The translations under genes and the position numbers were made by a program. A model generated the notes under the pieces. That model was not told the origin of the DNA and did no database searches. It worked only from the letters and a program-made list of their open reading frames with translations. From contig OY754338.1 in NCBI GenBank assembly GCA_963573305.1, positions 46,465,531 through 46,529,530 of the forward strand: DNA of 64,000 nucleotides. Direction: 5' to 3'. Source of the DNA: Pyrrhosoma nymphula. Its lineage: Eukaryota; Arthropoda; Insecta; Odonata; Coenagrionidae. Shown here one piece after another: positions 11,056-22,156 of the stretch (position 1 is the stretch's first letter; each line of letters opens with the position of its first letter).

Positions 11056-11699
11056 GCATTTATATATTTCTTTGTCTGACGTGCATTTTGCTTAATGCGT
11101 CAAATGTTTAAGATGGTAAATGAAAATGGCAGCATTTTCCTCTTTAAAAATTATTTTTTTATTTCCTGAAGTACGAAAACATAATAAGATTAGCAAATTT
11201 ATTTTTATTTCTAATCCTCTCAAAATTATTTTCCCATCTTAATTTTTAGCGGATATGTTGAACCTTCTGTGATGTCATTAAATGACGTTATTAAATGACA
11301 TATCTCCTTTACGCACGAAAAATTCATTTATTTACTGGAAAATACAAAAAAACTCACCGATTGAAGTTCACAGATTTCCATTTTAACGTATTATCAACCG
11401 CGTGGGCTAAAGCTAATAAAGAATCAAGTAGCAACTAGAGTCCTCAATCAGCGGTTAATGCGGCGAGTATGGATGAAAATGTAACTGGGCGGTTCTGCTG
11501 CGTTACTTCGGCTTAAACAAGACACTATCTTGCAATTGAAAAAGATGTGAAGCAAAATTTCCATCGAAAATAAATTACCTAATGCAAACTTAAAATCATT
11601 TATAATCCTCCAAAACACATATCTAAAAGGAGCGTTACTTCGTTGATTTGGCCATTCTAAGATAAGAGTCGAAAAAATAAGCAGGTATTTGATAGTGGA
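11056..11699. other. AT-rich DNA, nothing recognised
   Basis: No frame or repeat stands out. Confidence 0.6.
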
Positions 11700-11900
11700 G
11701 GGAATGGCATGAGAGGAATGGGTAGACCGCGAAAGTCATGCGTGAATGTGGTAGAAGAGACTCTAAAGAAGGAGGAATATTAGGAGTCTTAAGAATAGGA
11801 GAGCGTGTATGAAGCAATGCATGCACGTAAGATAAGTGAAAGAAGTATGCAAGCATAGGGCATTATGGAGGAGTTAACTAAAAGAGGGCCTGAGAGTAGT
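11700..11900 (+). pseudogene. LINE C-terminal tail, second LINE family
   Basis: Frames give RGMGRPRKSCVNVVEETLKK and, after stops, VCKHRALWRS. These match the GRPRK-x-W-x-x-x-VEEDL and DRAxWRR blocks at the end of many non-LTR retrotransposon polyproteins. Minus-strand copies lie at 40418-40500 and 51028-51128. All copies carry stops. Confidence 0.6.
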
Positions 11901-11924
11901 AATTAAGTTAGTATCTTAACCAGT

Positions 11925-12215
11925 GTCCCCCTCGCTGGTATCTCTATCTTGTCGTGATGAGGGGGCTTGCGTGCCTAAGCGAACATGAGAGCTATGCCGG
12001 CCGGAGCGAAAGCTCCTGGTAGGGCCACCCAAGCCGGACAGGTCAAGGGGGATAGGACAGACAAAAAGAGGTACCCTGGTCCTCCAGGTTGGGGGTTGGG
12101 CGTGGGGCTAACAACCCCACACAGTAAAAAAATGTTCTGTTACGAAACCCATAAAGATAAGGGAGGTCAAAGCCCATACCGGGCTGTAATGCCGAGGAAG
12201 TAAGTAAGTAATCTT
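11925..12215 (+). mobile_element. LINE 5'-region-like block
   Basis: A GC-rich block with GGAGCGAAAGCTCC (a perfect short hairpin), CTGGTCCTCCAGG and GTTGGGGGTTGGGCGTGGGG, then CTAACAACCCCAC and a short A run. I recognise this as the kind of block seen near the 5' end of some arthropod non-LTR retrotransposons, but cannot assign the clade. A direct GTAAGTAAGTA run ends it. There is no coding continuation. Confidence 0.45.
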
Positions 12216-12261
12216 AACCAGTGTACCACATGATAGCATGCTCATTAACGTATCACTTTCA

Positions 12262-12434
12262 TGGTTTCTGGTTTATCCATGCATTTAACTCCTGATTGCT
12301 AAATGGTACATACTAGCGGTCAGGGGAGCGCGCAAAGTTCGACTTTGAACTGTAAACTGTGGCGTGCATATCGTAGAATCACCCTGTGCCACACACACCC
12401 TGGAAGTGGATTGAATCGCATTACGTAGATGTAG
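12262..12434 (+). repeat. SINE-like dispersed repeat, copy B
   Basis: Carries CTAGCGGTC, TTTGAACTGT, GAATCACCCTGTGCCACACAC and a tail with ATTGAATCGC and TAGATGTAG, aligned with the copy at 60.3 kb to its end. The middle is diverged. Confidence 0.6.
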
Positions 12435-13299
12435 TTCAATATAGTTCAGTAAGATTAAATGTGTTGGTCTTAAAATTAATTTTTCTGGGAGCAAGCTCGA
12501 TCAAGAATTTCATTAATTCCCAATATCACATCAAACCTCCATTTGACTTTTTAAATAATCCCCCTTCACTGCAGCCAACAGACAAAGGTACGAAGTAAAA
12601 AACAAAATCAAAATAAAATTAAAAACCTGAATTGAGTTGATATTTATAAAAGAAATTGTTTGAAATTATAGGAATGCATTTGTTACAGAGCTCTGAAACT
12701 GTAAGTCTCATTTAGATGAATTGTTGTAGAGATTGCAGCGATAACCATATTTCGGAGAAGTTATTTTCAATGAACCAGAAGAGTATTCTACTAGTGGAGT
12801 AACTGTACTTCTAAAACGGTTATGCGAATTTTAATGCATTATGTAAAAAAGGTGAAACGTTGTTCAAGAATAGGCCACTATTTCATACGCATCACTTTCA
12901 GGCCATCTCGGAATTCACTTCCTCGGAATTGCAAAAGCATAGATAATTGAAGTTACATTTCTAAGAGTGGAGTGAAATGCCGATTCAAATGCATTAGATT
13001 GCTATTTTTACGTCGGGTTTCTTGCGCTGGAAATACGCAAACGATGGGCTCCAATGGAGAACTTCTATTTTAAAGTCTCTTTCTGAGCATGTCGTTCCAA
13101 TTCTACGGGGACCGTGAGTTCAACGAAGGGCAAAGACGAAGTGGTCTTTTGGGCGAGATAACCAATGCAAAGTGCATCGAGTGCACTCCGCTAAATTTCC
13201 TCCAAAAATGAGCATTTGTATCTGGGTCAACTTAGGGATGTATGCATGTGGAAGTCGACGAAGTTGGCCCGAATAGGATTTTAATTGAAGAAGGGATTT
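12435..13299. other. AT-rich DNA, nothing recognised
   Basis: No frame or repeat stands out. Confidence 0.6.
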
Positions 13300-13800
13300 G
13301 ACGATAAATTTGAAAGAAGTAGTACTGTTAAGACGCATATGCATGGAAATTGAAATAGAGTACATGTTTTGAGAATAACAGGATCTCTATAAAAGAAAAA
13401 AATAATTAAGCACTTTGCATATTAAGAAAAGAAGCTCCAATGGGCGTTGACTCATGAAAGGTAAACAACAGTTTGCAACAACAATAACTTGACAAAAAAA
13501 TAATTTTTAACGAGCAGACAGTTTACAGTTTCCAAATATTGTGTTTATTTGCTGAAAAATTTCACTTTATCATTTGAAAGAAGTACCTACGTTATGACGC
13601 ATTATCACGGATATTGAAATAAAATACATACGAGACATACGAATTTTCTTGATAAGATTGGTAAATTGCATATAACGTATTCAAAGCTCATGTGACATTT
13701 ACTCACAGAAGGTAATCATGAGTTTTCATCACCAGTAATGTGAAAAAAAATATTTTTAACGTGTAGACGGCTTCGTTACCAAATACTCTACACTCAAAGT
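13300..13800. repeat. Diverged ~264-bp tandem duplication
   Basis: TTTGAAAGAAGTA at 13309 and 13573 begins two units that also share GACGCAT, ATTGAAATA(G/A)A, a TTTTTAACG block and an AGAC(A/G)G block near their ends. The copies are quite diverged and AT-rich. Confidence 0.6.
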
Positions 13801-15120
13801 ATTGTATCGTAATAGATAACGATATTTTGAGCGTAATTTTGTGTTTAACTTAAGGAGAATCATTTTTAAGATTAAAGATACACAACAGAATGCAAATTTC
13901 GTTCTCTTAAATACATTTCCCCACCAGTTATGCTTTCTTGAATCACTATGATATAAAAGAAAAAAGACATTAAATCATTTGATAAACATGCAATTTTATT
14001 TCCTCTTTCAATTAATCGCTCCCGATTTCCTCTCTCTACTCCAGGATAATCTTGAGCTTCTCTATCCGTAAGGCAAAGACTTAGGTTTCAGTATGCCGTT
14101 GCCACATTAGAAAATAAAACACTTTGTTTTAAATCAGTTTGTGCCACGAGCCGATAATTCTAGCAGTCATCGCTTTTCAAGTTTTATATCCAGGATAAAT
14201 CGCATTACATACTCGCCACCACATTCGAGTGACGTGACCCAATAAACCAATCACCGGCTTCCCGCACCGTATTTTAAATTTCCCAACGCTTCCAAACCGT
14301 CCCATCATGTCTTCCGTCGTAGAGTGTAGGAAGTGTTGTGTTAAAATTTTCGATCAAAATGACGAATTTCCGGTGAAGGCGTTGATTCAGAGGGAATAAA
14401 TTTCTTTGAGTTCATTGAGAATCTGGTCTTTTTACGTGTGTACTAATTAGGCGTATGTAGCGTATAAAAATATGTTCTATTGTCTTCATTTCATCACTAT
14501 CTATCTGTGTGTCTATCTATCAGTTAATTTTCCAACCAGTGAGACTTCTTGATATTTACCTGCAGTTAATATTGTAAACATGTAGATTCATTGTTTGATT
14601 TTAAATCATAGTGGTTTTACGTTATCTTTCAGTCATGATTTTCATTAACGATCATGATTCTCGCGAACTTAAAATAGATACCTGAAGCTTTATTGTGCAT
14701 GACCTGTGACAAAAATGGCTCGAATAATCCATGCATGGTTTTCATTTTGCTATCATTAATATTAGCGTGCTTCATTTTGGTAACTGACTATTAAACCATG
14801 TTTTTTCTGGGTTGAGCGTGTTGCTTGCTTTCGAATCAGCTCTTCATTCTGATGATAAGATCGTTGGCTCATGAACTTATTCCCATTGTTTTTGTTATAC
14901 GTAAGTTTTGTGTCATTATAATTAGTTAAAGAAGGAGCATTGCCTAAGCTAGTTGGATATATTTATTCATTTGTATGTATTTCCTTGCAGAAACATAATT
15001 TATATCATGTTATTGATGTGCTCATCGCTGCTATTGATGCGATTGGGATTTGTATTTTATACTTTTTAATTCATCGTTGGCATATTCTTCTCTGATATAT
15101 GGCAAAAATAAATATATTTT
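13801..15120. other. AT-rich DNA, nothing recognised
   Basis: Only a short CTAT/GTCTATC simple run near 14500 stands out. Confidence 0.6.
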
Positions 15121-15139
15121 AAGTATGATTGCTTCGCTT

Positions 15140-15232
15140 ATTTGAGGCGAGTTCGGAGGGATAATCCTCCGATTCGTCCTAGTGCTATCGCCCCTGTCTG
15201 CAAGTGGCAGACAGTGTGTGCGAAATAACCTT
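15140..15232. other. Two adjacent perfect hairpins
   Basis: CGGAGG at 15154-15159 pairs with CCTCCG at 15166-15171 (6-nt loop). CTGTCTGC at 15194-15201 pairs with GCAGACAG at 15207-15214 (5-nt loop). This GC-balanced block sits in AT-rich flanks. It could be the 3' end of a retrotransposon or a small structured RNA. Confidence 0.5.
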
Positions 15233-15255
15233 TGTCGTCGAAGCACGTTAAACAT

Positions 15256-16057
15256 AAATACTACTACTAATATTTGTATATTAGTGGAGTTTATTTTTAT
15301 TCTTTTTCCTTTCAGAATAACCCTACAGTGGAGATCACGTTTTTCACTATTTATTTTTTATCATGTATATGGTAATACAAATCTGAAAAGGGGTCAGAAG
15401 GAAAAGGAAAGTATAGCATAAATCTTGACCTAAAAATAAAATGAATTTATAATATATCCATCCTCCCAATTTTAACGCCTGGTCCCCTAACACCCGCTAT
15501 CACACGCACCTACTCACAGGGGTGTATGCAGATTTAGAGTTAATATTATCATTACTGGGTTCAAGTGGAAATTCCACCTGTTTTCCATCTAACTTATCTC
15601 GGGACTCAGAAATCGTGTAAATAAATTCCTGGAAACGGATGGGAAGGAATTTACCCATCCAGAAACAGGGAAAATCGATAGAGAACTAGAGAAGTTATTC
15701 CACACGAAGAGGCACTTACGGGTTAGACCCACGTGCAAATAAGCCTGTCGCCCCAGAAATCAGCAATGGAAATGCAAGTTTATCTGCCCCGCGCTCCGAC
15801 GTTTTGCGAGCAAAGTAGAATCTGTTGGAGGACGCGGAGCAATTAGTTGAGCGTCAGCTACAGACAAGCGTGACCTGCGTTTGACGACTCACTGAATTTG
15901 TACGAGAACTCCAATGGGGAGGGAGGGACACGATATCTCCGGAGGCTAAATCTTCCCGCTGGGGCTTCCCCGAGTACGTGCGGCTAGGATACATTGGGAC
16001 AGAAATTATATGAGTTTTATACACCAAATGGGATGAAATGAGCCGTGAAAAAGTTTT
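15256..16057. other. No gene recognised
   Basis: Moderately mixed composition; no domain or repeat identified. Confidence 0.5.
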
Positions 16058-16135
16058 TGACTAGATTGGGACTCGAAATCAGAACTCCCACTTGACCGAC
16101 AGGTGTGTTAGCCAGTTACACCACCAATCCTTACG
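16058..16135 (-). repeat. tRNA-derived SINE head
   Basis: On the minus strand TGGTGTAACTGG fits a pol III A box and TTTCGAGTCCC fits a degraded B box at tRNA-like spacing. It shares AACTGGCTAACAC with the element at 60.17 kb. It lacks a complete cloverleaf, so it is a SINE head and not a tRNA gene. Confidence 0.55.
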
Positions 16136-16274
16136 TAAATTAGCCATTATAGCTCGTATAAATCGGGCTGAAACTCGCCTTGAACAATGGAAAGGAAGTA
16201 ACCTTCACTTTTCCGCGGCCTGCGCGCGACATCAGAATCAACGGTTGCGTCGGGTTAGGGCCATTGAATAAAGG

Positions 16275-16309
16275 TTTCCCTCTCTATTGAGACTCAATAG
16301 AGAGGGAAA
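16275..16309. repeat. Perfect 17-bp hairpin, 1-nt loop
   Basis: TTTCCCTCTCTATTGAG at 16275-16291 and its exact reverse complement at 16293-16309 flank a single A. Such a tight palindrome could be the fused ends of a small element. Confidence 0.9.
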
Positions 16310-16560
16310 TTCAAGTGAAGCGAGACGGCAACGCTTAAGCCTATGCCCCACGGTCAAACGCTTTGTAGAGAAAAATTTGATATAAATTTTCGAATATCAT
16401 GTGACAGACAAAATTTGAGCTAAATGTAATTTGATCTGAATTCATTCTAAATGTTTGAGAAAACAGAACTTGATCAAGCAGAACTAAAACGCCTCTAGAT
16501 GTTCACCAAGGAATCAGGTTCAGATGATTAACTTACATCTAAGAAGTACCGTGCTAGCCA

Positions 16561-16660
16561 ACTCAAGGGTGTGTGGCGAGGGTTGATTCCGCACCAGGCA
16601 TGCAATACTCGTTCAGTTCAAGGATAAGCCTAACATGCTACCCCGGCCGCTAGGTGCAGA
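16561..16660 (-). repeat. SINE-like dispersed repeat, copy D (minus)
   Basis: Reverse complement reads CACCTAGCGGCCGGGG, CTTGAACTGAACGAGT, TTGCATGCCTGGTG and GCCACACACCCT, matching the copies at 0.3, 12.3 and 60.3 kb. Confidence 0.65.
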
Positions 16661-18959
16661 CAGAAAAACTGCGCAAAGGTCAAATCTGAAACTAGGAGAG
16701 CGCTATGTTGGCAAACATGCTAACATGCAGTACACTGGTTACGATATAATTGCTGATTAGTATTACCTGTACTTTTAATTCATGAATACTAAGAGATACC
16801 AACTAATTCATAAAACTAAATCATGCGGGACATTTCCAGCGGCGTGGCCGGTATGTAGTAATGACATATTATTAAGCACAATTAAAATGTCTAATCTACC
16901 TAGCGAGGGAGGGGATTTCATAGAAATGATATATAAAAACGTTTATGGTTTTTCACTATTCGCGGTAAGAAGATAAGTTCCTAATGGCACTCTCAAGTCA
17001 GCTATCACTAGCAAACATTGCGATTGCGATTTGCAAGTCAGTTAAAGCATATTTCGCGTCATTTTTGGTAAGGTATTAAGTGCTACATGATTATCATGAA
17101 AAAAATATGGCCAAAGGCTTAAGCAAAGATCAGGGGCGTGATTAACGGATCTTTATAGCGTGTGTCCTTACGTTATCATAATTTCGTCACTGATTATTCA
17201 ATAAGAAAACTGTGTTGAAAGTTCTTCAAATTATGACTGTTCTTTATTATCAATGTTCTCGAAATTACTGACGAACTTTGGCTGAAAGCTGTTTGCAGCA
17301 ATGGACGCACGTGTTTTGAATATCAACAGCAGGAAAATCAACGATGGCACCTCTGGTAGTAGGGTAAGATGAAGCTGTGCACCAACACAAGCAATAAATG
17401 AAGTGAAGTTCTCCAAATGTTATGGCCATTTGACAGAATAACGCATTTTCTTCGGCTTTTTTCCTTTGTAATTCATTGGTTACTGATCTTGCTGAGAGAA
17501 GCACAGAAACATTAGTGGTTCCACGGTAAACCTTCTACTTTCCGACCCAACGTTGATGCATAAAGTTTGTTACTGCTCATGGTAAAATGTGAATGCGCAA
17601 TGCAGAGAAAAAAGACGGCATATACTAAAACAACGTAATATTGCTCAAATATTCGATGAGAGCGTTCCACATGTGACATGAACTCGAAACCTTTTTTACA
17701 TATCAGCGAATTTGACAAAAAATATTCGAGCTTTATCTTAACTTTGGGATAGTAGGTTTAATGAAAAGGAACGATAATGTTATATAAGACTTTTAAAGGG
17801 CGATAATAAAGAGTTACTGCTCTTTGTTCTCATAATATATTTCATAACACACATTACACCTCCAAAGGTGTTTCGCAACCAGCCACATGAATACCTACTC
17901 ATAATTTTACTAACATTATATTTCAGTGTTGAGCCAGTTTTATTTTAAGCATGTAATTCAAGTTATGGATATTATCGTTCATATATTCACCTAAATTGGT
18001 ATTCACCGCCGCAATGTAACACCTTGCACGTCGCCAAGGGTTGCTATTTTTCTATGGCGCCTATTTTTATAATTTTCAATTTAACAACGGCACTATTAAT
18101 TGTTTTTGTATAGTTTCCAGAAAATAGGCCATTTCGGTTTCTATTCACTCTTCAACAGAATTTCAGTTGTATAGATATATATTTCACAACTAATGAGCAG
18201 GCTTTATTATTACATTATCTATTATCAAGAAGCGCAGTAATTACGAAGATAAAATGAGGTGTTACCACGTAATTACGCCAGTACGTATCCAAACTTATCG
18301 TCGTTATATTTTGGATAAAATTTTTTTAATAGAATTTTATCCTTTACTACTCTTTTTCATATTCGCATTCGAGGCACATATATCATGGGTTCACAGCGTG
18401 ATGTTTCTCATCTTTTTCTGGCCGGCTGAATAACACAGGGGTCGTGTTTTATGACGTGCGTACATCCTACCGCGCGGTTTAAATCACTCGAGGGGGCGGG
18501 TCTAGCGCATGTTGCCCGGTCCGGATTCATACGCCATTCTATTCACTTCCTCCACTCGTAGCCAAGTTAAATAGCAGCAAGGAGGTTAGAAAAGAAATGG
18601 AGGCGACATACCACTTGATTCTTGAAGCCAAATCCCCCATTGAAGTCGGCACAGTTTAGACCTTCCTCTGACTTACGTGTCCGGCGGTCACGTTCGATTT
18701 TCGTCAAATCTAAGTTAAAAACCACAGGCAAGGTGATGTTTTGCGACTGGTTTGGCAACACCTACTCGGCACAAAATCCTTCCCAAGCACCCCTATTCTT
18801 TCTTCACTTTCGCCCATGAGCGTTCACGGTCATGCCTCCTCCATTTCATTTTAACCTCCTTGAATAGCAGTCATTTTTTTCAGCTCAATGCGTCGCGATT
18901 ATTAAAATTATATTTGATTGTGTAACATCGGTATACAATTCAAATTCAGAGGGAACTAA
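16661..18959. other. AT-rich DNA, no gene recognised
   Basis: Frames here are at most 80 codons and featureless. A small CpG-richer patch lies at about 18450-18510. Confidence 0.6.
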
Positions 18960-18972
18960 CTCTCTGTGAACC

Positions 18973-19010
18973 CTGAAGAGGCATACATGTAAATGCGAAA
19001 CGTTGGTAAG
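18973..19010 (+). ncRNA. Hammerhead ribozyme motif, solo PLE terminus
   Basis: The core CTGAAGA (18973-18979), a stem II GCAT/ATGC (18981-18984 with 18993-18996) and GAAA (18997-19000) are followed by CGTTGGTA, which supplies a one-base-pair stem III and a GUA cleavage triplet. Core bases are all conserved. No PLE coding sequence or second copy is adjacent, so it looks like a solo or heavily truncated PLE terminal repeat. Confidence 0.7.
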
Positions 19011-19877
19011 TTTAGAGAAATAAAATAATTTATCAATGAATGACCTATATCTCCAGAATAAGAAAAATATTTATATTAAAAAATGAGGTCATGAAGAGGA
19101 ATTATCTAAAATTATATTGTTACAACTATCACTTATCTTCGGCGTTTCTCAAATTTAGCAAACTAAAACTAAATTTCGCATTTGCTGGAGGTGGACCCTC
19201 CATTCTCGTTAAAGGAGGAGAGGGGGTTATCATTGTCACGGCTGCATAATGGTTGATGCAAAGATCCTGTCTTCACCACTTGGCGCATAAAAGTTGGAAC
19301 AATTGGGAAAATTGTAAATTTCTCACGAATCATTTCAGGAAGAAAAAATCGCAAACTTCACTAAAAATAACCATTGATGATCTCCACAAGAATGAAGAAA
19401 ACGAAAAAGTTACAGAAAATGTTAGGTAATTGAGAGTTGAGTTCTTCGGCCATAAAATGAGGTTATACAACTTACAAACGATTTATTTTAATCACGGCTA
19501 TAGGAGTAATAATGCCGGCAACCAGTGGGTCTGAAGGGATAGAGAAAGACATGGAAGAGATGAGGATACGCGGAAGACCAAACACAAGATAAAACTACAT
19601 TTAGAAGGTTAACATTCTTGTTCGGGGTAACATCGGGTATATTTTTTATAAATGGTAAGCTTTTGCCGAGGGGCGAGAAGGAGAAGACAAAAAGAAATAA
19701 TACCTAAACGGAAGAGAGCCGGAGAAAACAAAGCTAAAAAATAAAGAACTATTCGGAAAAGTTGCGGAAAAGCGGAAAAAAGTTGAAAATGAATACGTTG
19801 GGTTATTTTATGTGATCCTTTGACAACCATAATCGAGAGAAGAAGATGATAGACAGCTTTCGAGGGAGATTTTCAAT
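19011..19877. other. AT-rich DNA; weak LINE trace
   Basis: At about 19500-19592 the plus strand reads EDMEEMRIRGRPNTR, similar to LINE GRPR tails but too short to call. Otherwise nothing is seen. Confidence 0.4.
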
Positions 19878-19889
19878 CATGGAGTTGAA
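19878..19889. repeat. Target-site duplication, left
   Basis: CATGGAGTTGAA here is repeated exactly at 22720-22731, immediately outside the two ends of the large PLE palindrome. Confidence 0.9.
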
Positions 19890-19933
19890 TAAATTTAATT
19901 GTTTCAGGCTTGACTTCGTGGAAGTGATAGATA

Positions 19934-21245
19934 TCCATTTTTAATAAAAAACTTTGTACTTTTCCACACTTTATTTCACAACTGCGACCGGTTTCACCAT
20001 AATATGGCATCTTCTGGCACATTCTGAAGCTTAGGTCATACAATATATACCCAGAGAAAGTTAAAAATGGTGGGGGTTTGAAATGGGGGAGAGGAGCAGG
20101 GCGATTGGGGCATGGCAGAGTGAGAAGGGGTAGTGGAAAAAACGAGAGGAAAGGAAGGAAAGTGAATCGGGGGAAGAGAGTGGGAGGAGTAGAAGGTCAC
20201 CAAGTTACACTGTTTTCTATTTTTAAAAAAGGAAGATTGGTTAAAGCCCCAGCCCAAACATCTGTAACTGAAGGGCAAGGAAAGTAGGCTAAAATATGCC
20301 GAAACAATGGTTCAAAAAAGGCCGCGAAGTGAGGAGCTGCAAAGAAAGGACCCCAGAGGAACCACGGGTGGGTTTATGAATGGAAAAAGGACGGAGGGTT
20401 GTGAGGGGAGGGAAGGACTCCTAACAACCAAAAGTGGGGAGAGGGAGAAGAGGAGTGGAAGGGCCGGAGAGGGAATAGGATGTGGGGGAGTGACAGTTAC
20501 TTTTGCAAACATGGAAATATTGAAAACAGCGGAGAGGAATGCATAAATACATGGTCATTACATAGATTAACATTTTGGTTTTTCGCTAGCACACAAATTT
20601 CTAATTGTTCCAAAGCGTCCATTTTTAGGCCTTTTGGTAACATGTGTAGGATTTCAGGTTTAAAATCACTGCTGTGGTTACACTCTAATAGATGCTGGGA
20701 AAATAGGGAATGGCCATCAGCATTTTTGAGGGAGCGTTCATGCTCCTTAATACGGGTGTACACTCCTCTTCCAGTTTGCCCAACATAACAAGACATACAT
20801 TCATCACACTGCAGTTTATAAATACCGGATTTCATATTTCTGTCAACCTTATCCTTCCCACTATACAACATTTTCCCTAAGGTAAGGGGGGAATAAAACG
20901 CTGCCCTCAAATTATTTGGCATTAAGTTACTTAATTTATATGAGAGGTTACCCACGAAGGGTAGAGACCTCCATTTTTCCCCGGAAACACAAATAGGGCT
21001 AGAGGGAACTATCTCTTTAATCGCCATCTGTTTTTGTTTTGCCCTAACAATTTTGTCCACCAGTTCTATTGAGAAACCATTTGTTGTGGCAATGAAATAC
21101 ATTGTTTGGAGCTCTGTATTATAACTCTCCGGTGATAGGGGAAGTTGGACGAGACGGTGTGCCATTGCATGGAATGCGGCGTGTTTGTGGGAGAAATGAT
21201 GGGAGGAATCTTGGGGAATGGTATGATCCGTAGTGGTAGGCTTTC
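19934..21245. repeat. PLE palindrome, left arm (1312 bp)
   Basis: Outer end reads TCCATTTTTAATAAAAAAC and inner end reads GTGGTAGGCTTTC. It is the reverse complement of 21408-22719, so the endonuclease frame lies on the minus strand. Confidence 0.95.
19985..20030 (-). ncRNA. Hammerhead-like PLE terminal motif
   Basis: Minus strand: CAGAAGA, a stem II GCCAT/ATGGT, GAAAC and CGGTCGC. The core differs from CTGANGA by U to A at its second base, so cleavage is doubtful. Identical copy in the right arm at 22624-22669. Confidence 0.6.
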
Positions 21246-21306
21246 TTTTCTTTAGGCTAGGACTGATCCAACTGTCGTTCCTCGCAAATTTAAATAATCT
21301 GCACAA
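20497..21306 (-). CDS. PLE RT C-terminus plus GIY-YIG endonuclease (left arm)
   Basis: A 269-codon frame on the minus strand. From the KPTTTDHT motif onward it is the same protein as the right-arm copy: the C-terminal reverse transcriptase and thumb region, then the endonuclease with GIY, CYVG, the RIKEH helix and the NLCND end. The first 20 or so residues come from the spacer and are not PLE protein in this direction, so the methionine start is incidental. Lacking the palm and its catalytic aspartates, it cannot act alone; the endonuclease fold may be intact. An intact PLE endonuclease nicks the target DNA for primed reverse transcription. Confidence 0.85.
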   Translation of the reverse strand: MCRLFKFARNDSWISPSLKKRKPTTTDHTIPQDSSHHFSHKHAAFHAMAHRLVQLPLSPESYNTELQTMYFIATTNGFSIELVDKIVRAKQKQMAIKEIVPSSPICVSGEKWRSLPFVGNLSYKLSNLMPNNLRAAFYSPLTLGKMLYSGKDKVDRNMKSGIYKLQCDECMSCYVGQTGRGVYTRIKEHERSLKNADGHSLFSQHLLECNHSSDFKPEILHMLPKGLKMDALEQLEICVLAKNQNVNLCNDHVFMHSSPLFSIFPCLQK

Positions 21307-21407
21307 TAATTTGTCATTTACGATGGAAAAGGACGTGAATGGCAGTCTTAATTTCCTCGATCTAACTATCTCAATTACAGCACAGAGGCACCAATTTTCA
21401 ATCTATC
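21246..21407. other. PLE palindrome spacer
   Basis: 162 bp present once. Read on the plus strand it encodes the RT segment with FLDLTI and runs straight into the right arm, so the right copy is 162 bp longer at its 5' end than the left. Two copies truncated at different points and joined head to head explain the structure. Confidence 0.85.
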
Positions 21408-22156
21408 GAAAGCCTACCACTACGGATCATACCATTCCCCAAGATTCCTCCCATCATTTCTCCCACAAACACGCCGCATTCCATGCAATGGCACACCGTC
21501 TCGTCCAACTTCCCCTATCACCGGAGAGTTATAATACAGAGCTCCAAACAATGTATTTCATTGCCACAACAAATGGTTTCTCAATAGAACTGGTGGACAA
21601 AATTGTTAGGGCAAAACAAAAACAGATGGCGATTAAAGAGATAGTTCCCTCTAGCCCTATTTGTGTTTCCGGGGAAAAATGGAGGTCTCTACCCTTCGTG
21701 GGTAACCTCTCATATAAATTAAGTAACTTAATGCCAAATAATTTGAGGGCAGCGTTTTATTCCCCCCTTACCTTAGGGAAAATGTTGTATAGTGGGAAGG
21801 ATAAGGTTGACAGAAATATGAAATCCGGTATTTATAAACTGCAGTGTGATGAATGTATGTCTTGTTATGTTGGGCAAACTGGAAGAGGAGTGTACACCCG
21901 TATTAAGGAGCATGAACGCTCCCTCAAAAATGCTGATGGCCATTCCCTATTTTCCCAGCATCTATTAGAGTGTAACCACAGCAGTGATTTTAAACCTGAA
22001 ATCCTACACATGTTACCAAAAGGCCTAAAAATGGACGCTTTGGAACAATTAGAAATTTGTGTGCTAGCGAAAAACCAAAATGTTAATCTATGTAATGACC
22101 ATGTATTTATGCATTCCTCTCCGCTGTTTTCAATATTTCCATGTTTGCAAAAGTAA
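21246..22156 (+). CDS. PLE RT C-terminus plus GIY-YIG endonuclease (right arm)
   Basis: The open frame runs from 21233 to the TAA at 22154-22156 (307 codons). Its first five codons are antisense left-arm sequence, so the start codon is an artefact of the junction and the PLE part begins at about 21246. Counting from 21233, FLDLTI is at residues 41-46 and IYRKPT at 57-62, which is the end of the reverse transcriptase domain. The thumb follows, then the GIY-YIG nuclease: GIY at 199-201, a CxxC-x2-C cluster at 205-211, YVG at 212-214, R223 and H227 in the RIKEH helix. It ends in NLCNDHVFMHSS. The nuclease residues look intact; the polymerase palm is absent. No stops or frameshifts, so this is a young copy. 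Confidence 0.9.

Noticed and set aside
16058..16135. tRNA gene
   Set aside because: A and B boxes are recognisable but no complete cloverleaf or acceptor stem; the same holds at 24.3, 38.2, 60.2 and 62.6 kb.
20312..20546. Frames in the 3' UTRs of the 20-kb PLE arms (also 22107-22617)
   Set aside because: Mirror-image frames in purine-rich UTR on both arms, downstream of the real stop codon.
21233..21245. Methionine start of the right-arm PLE frame
   Set aside because: These codons are antisense sequence of the left arm; the start is created by the palindrome junction.
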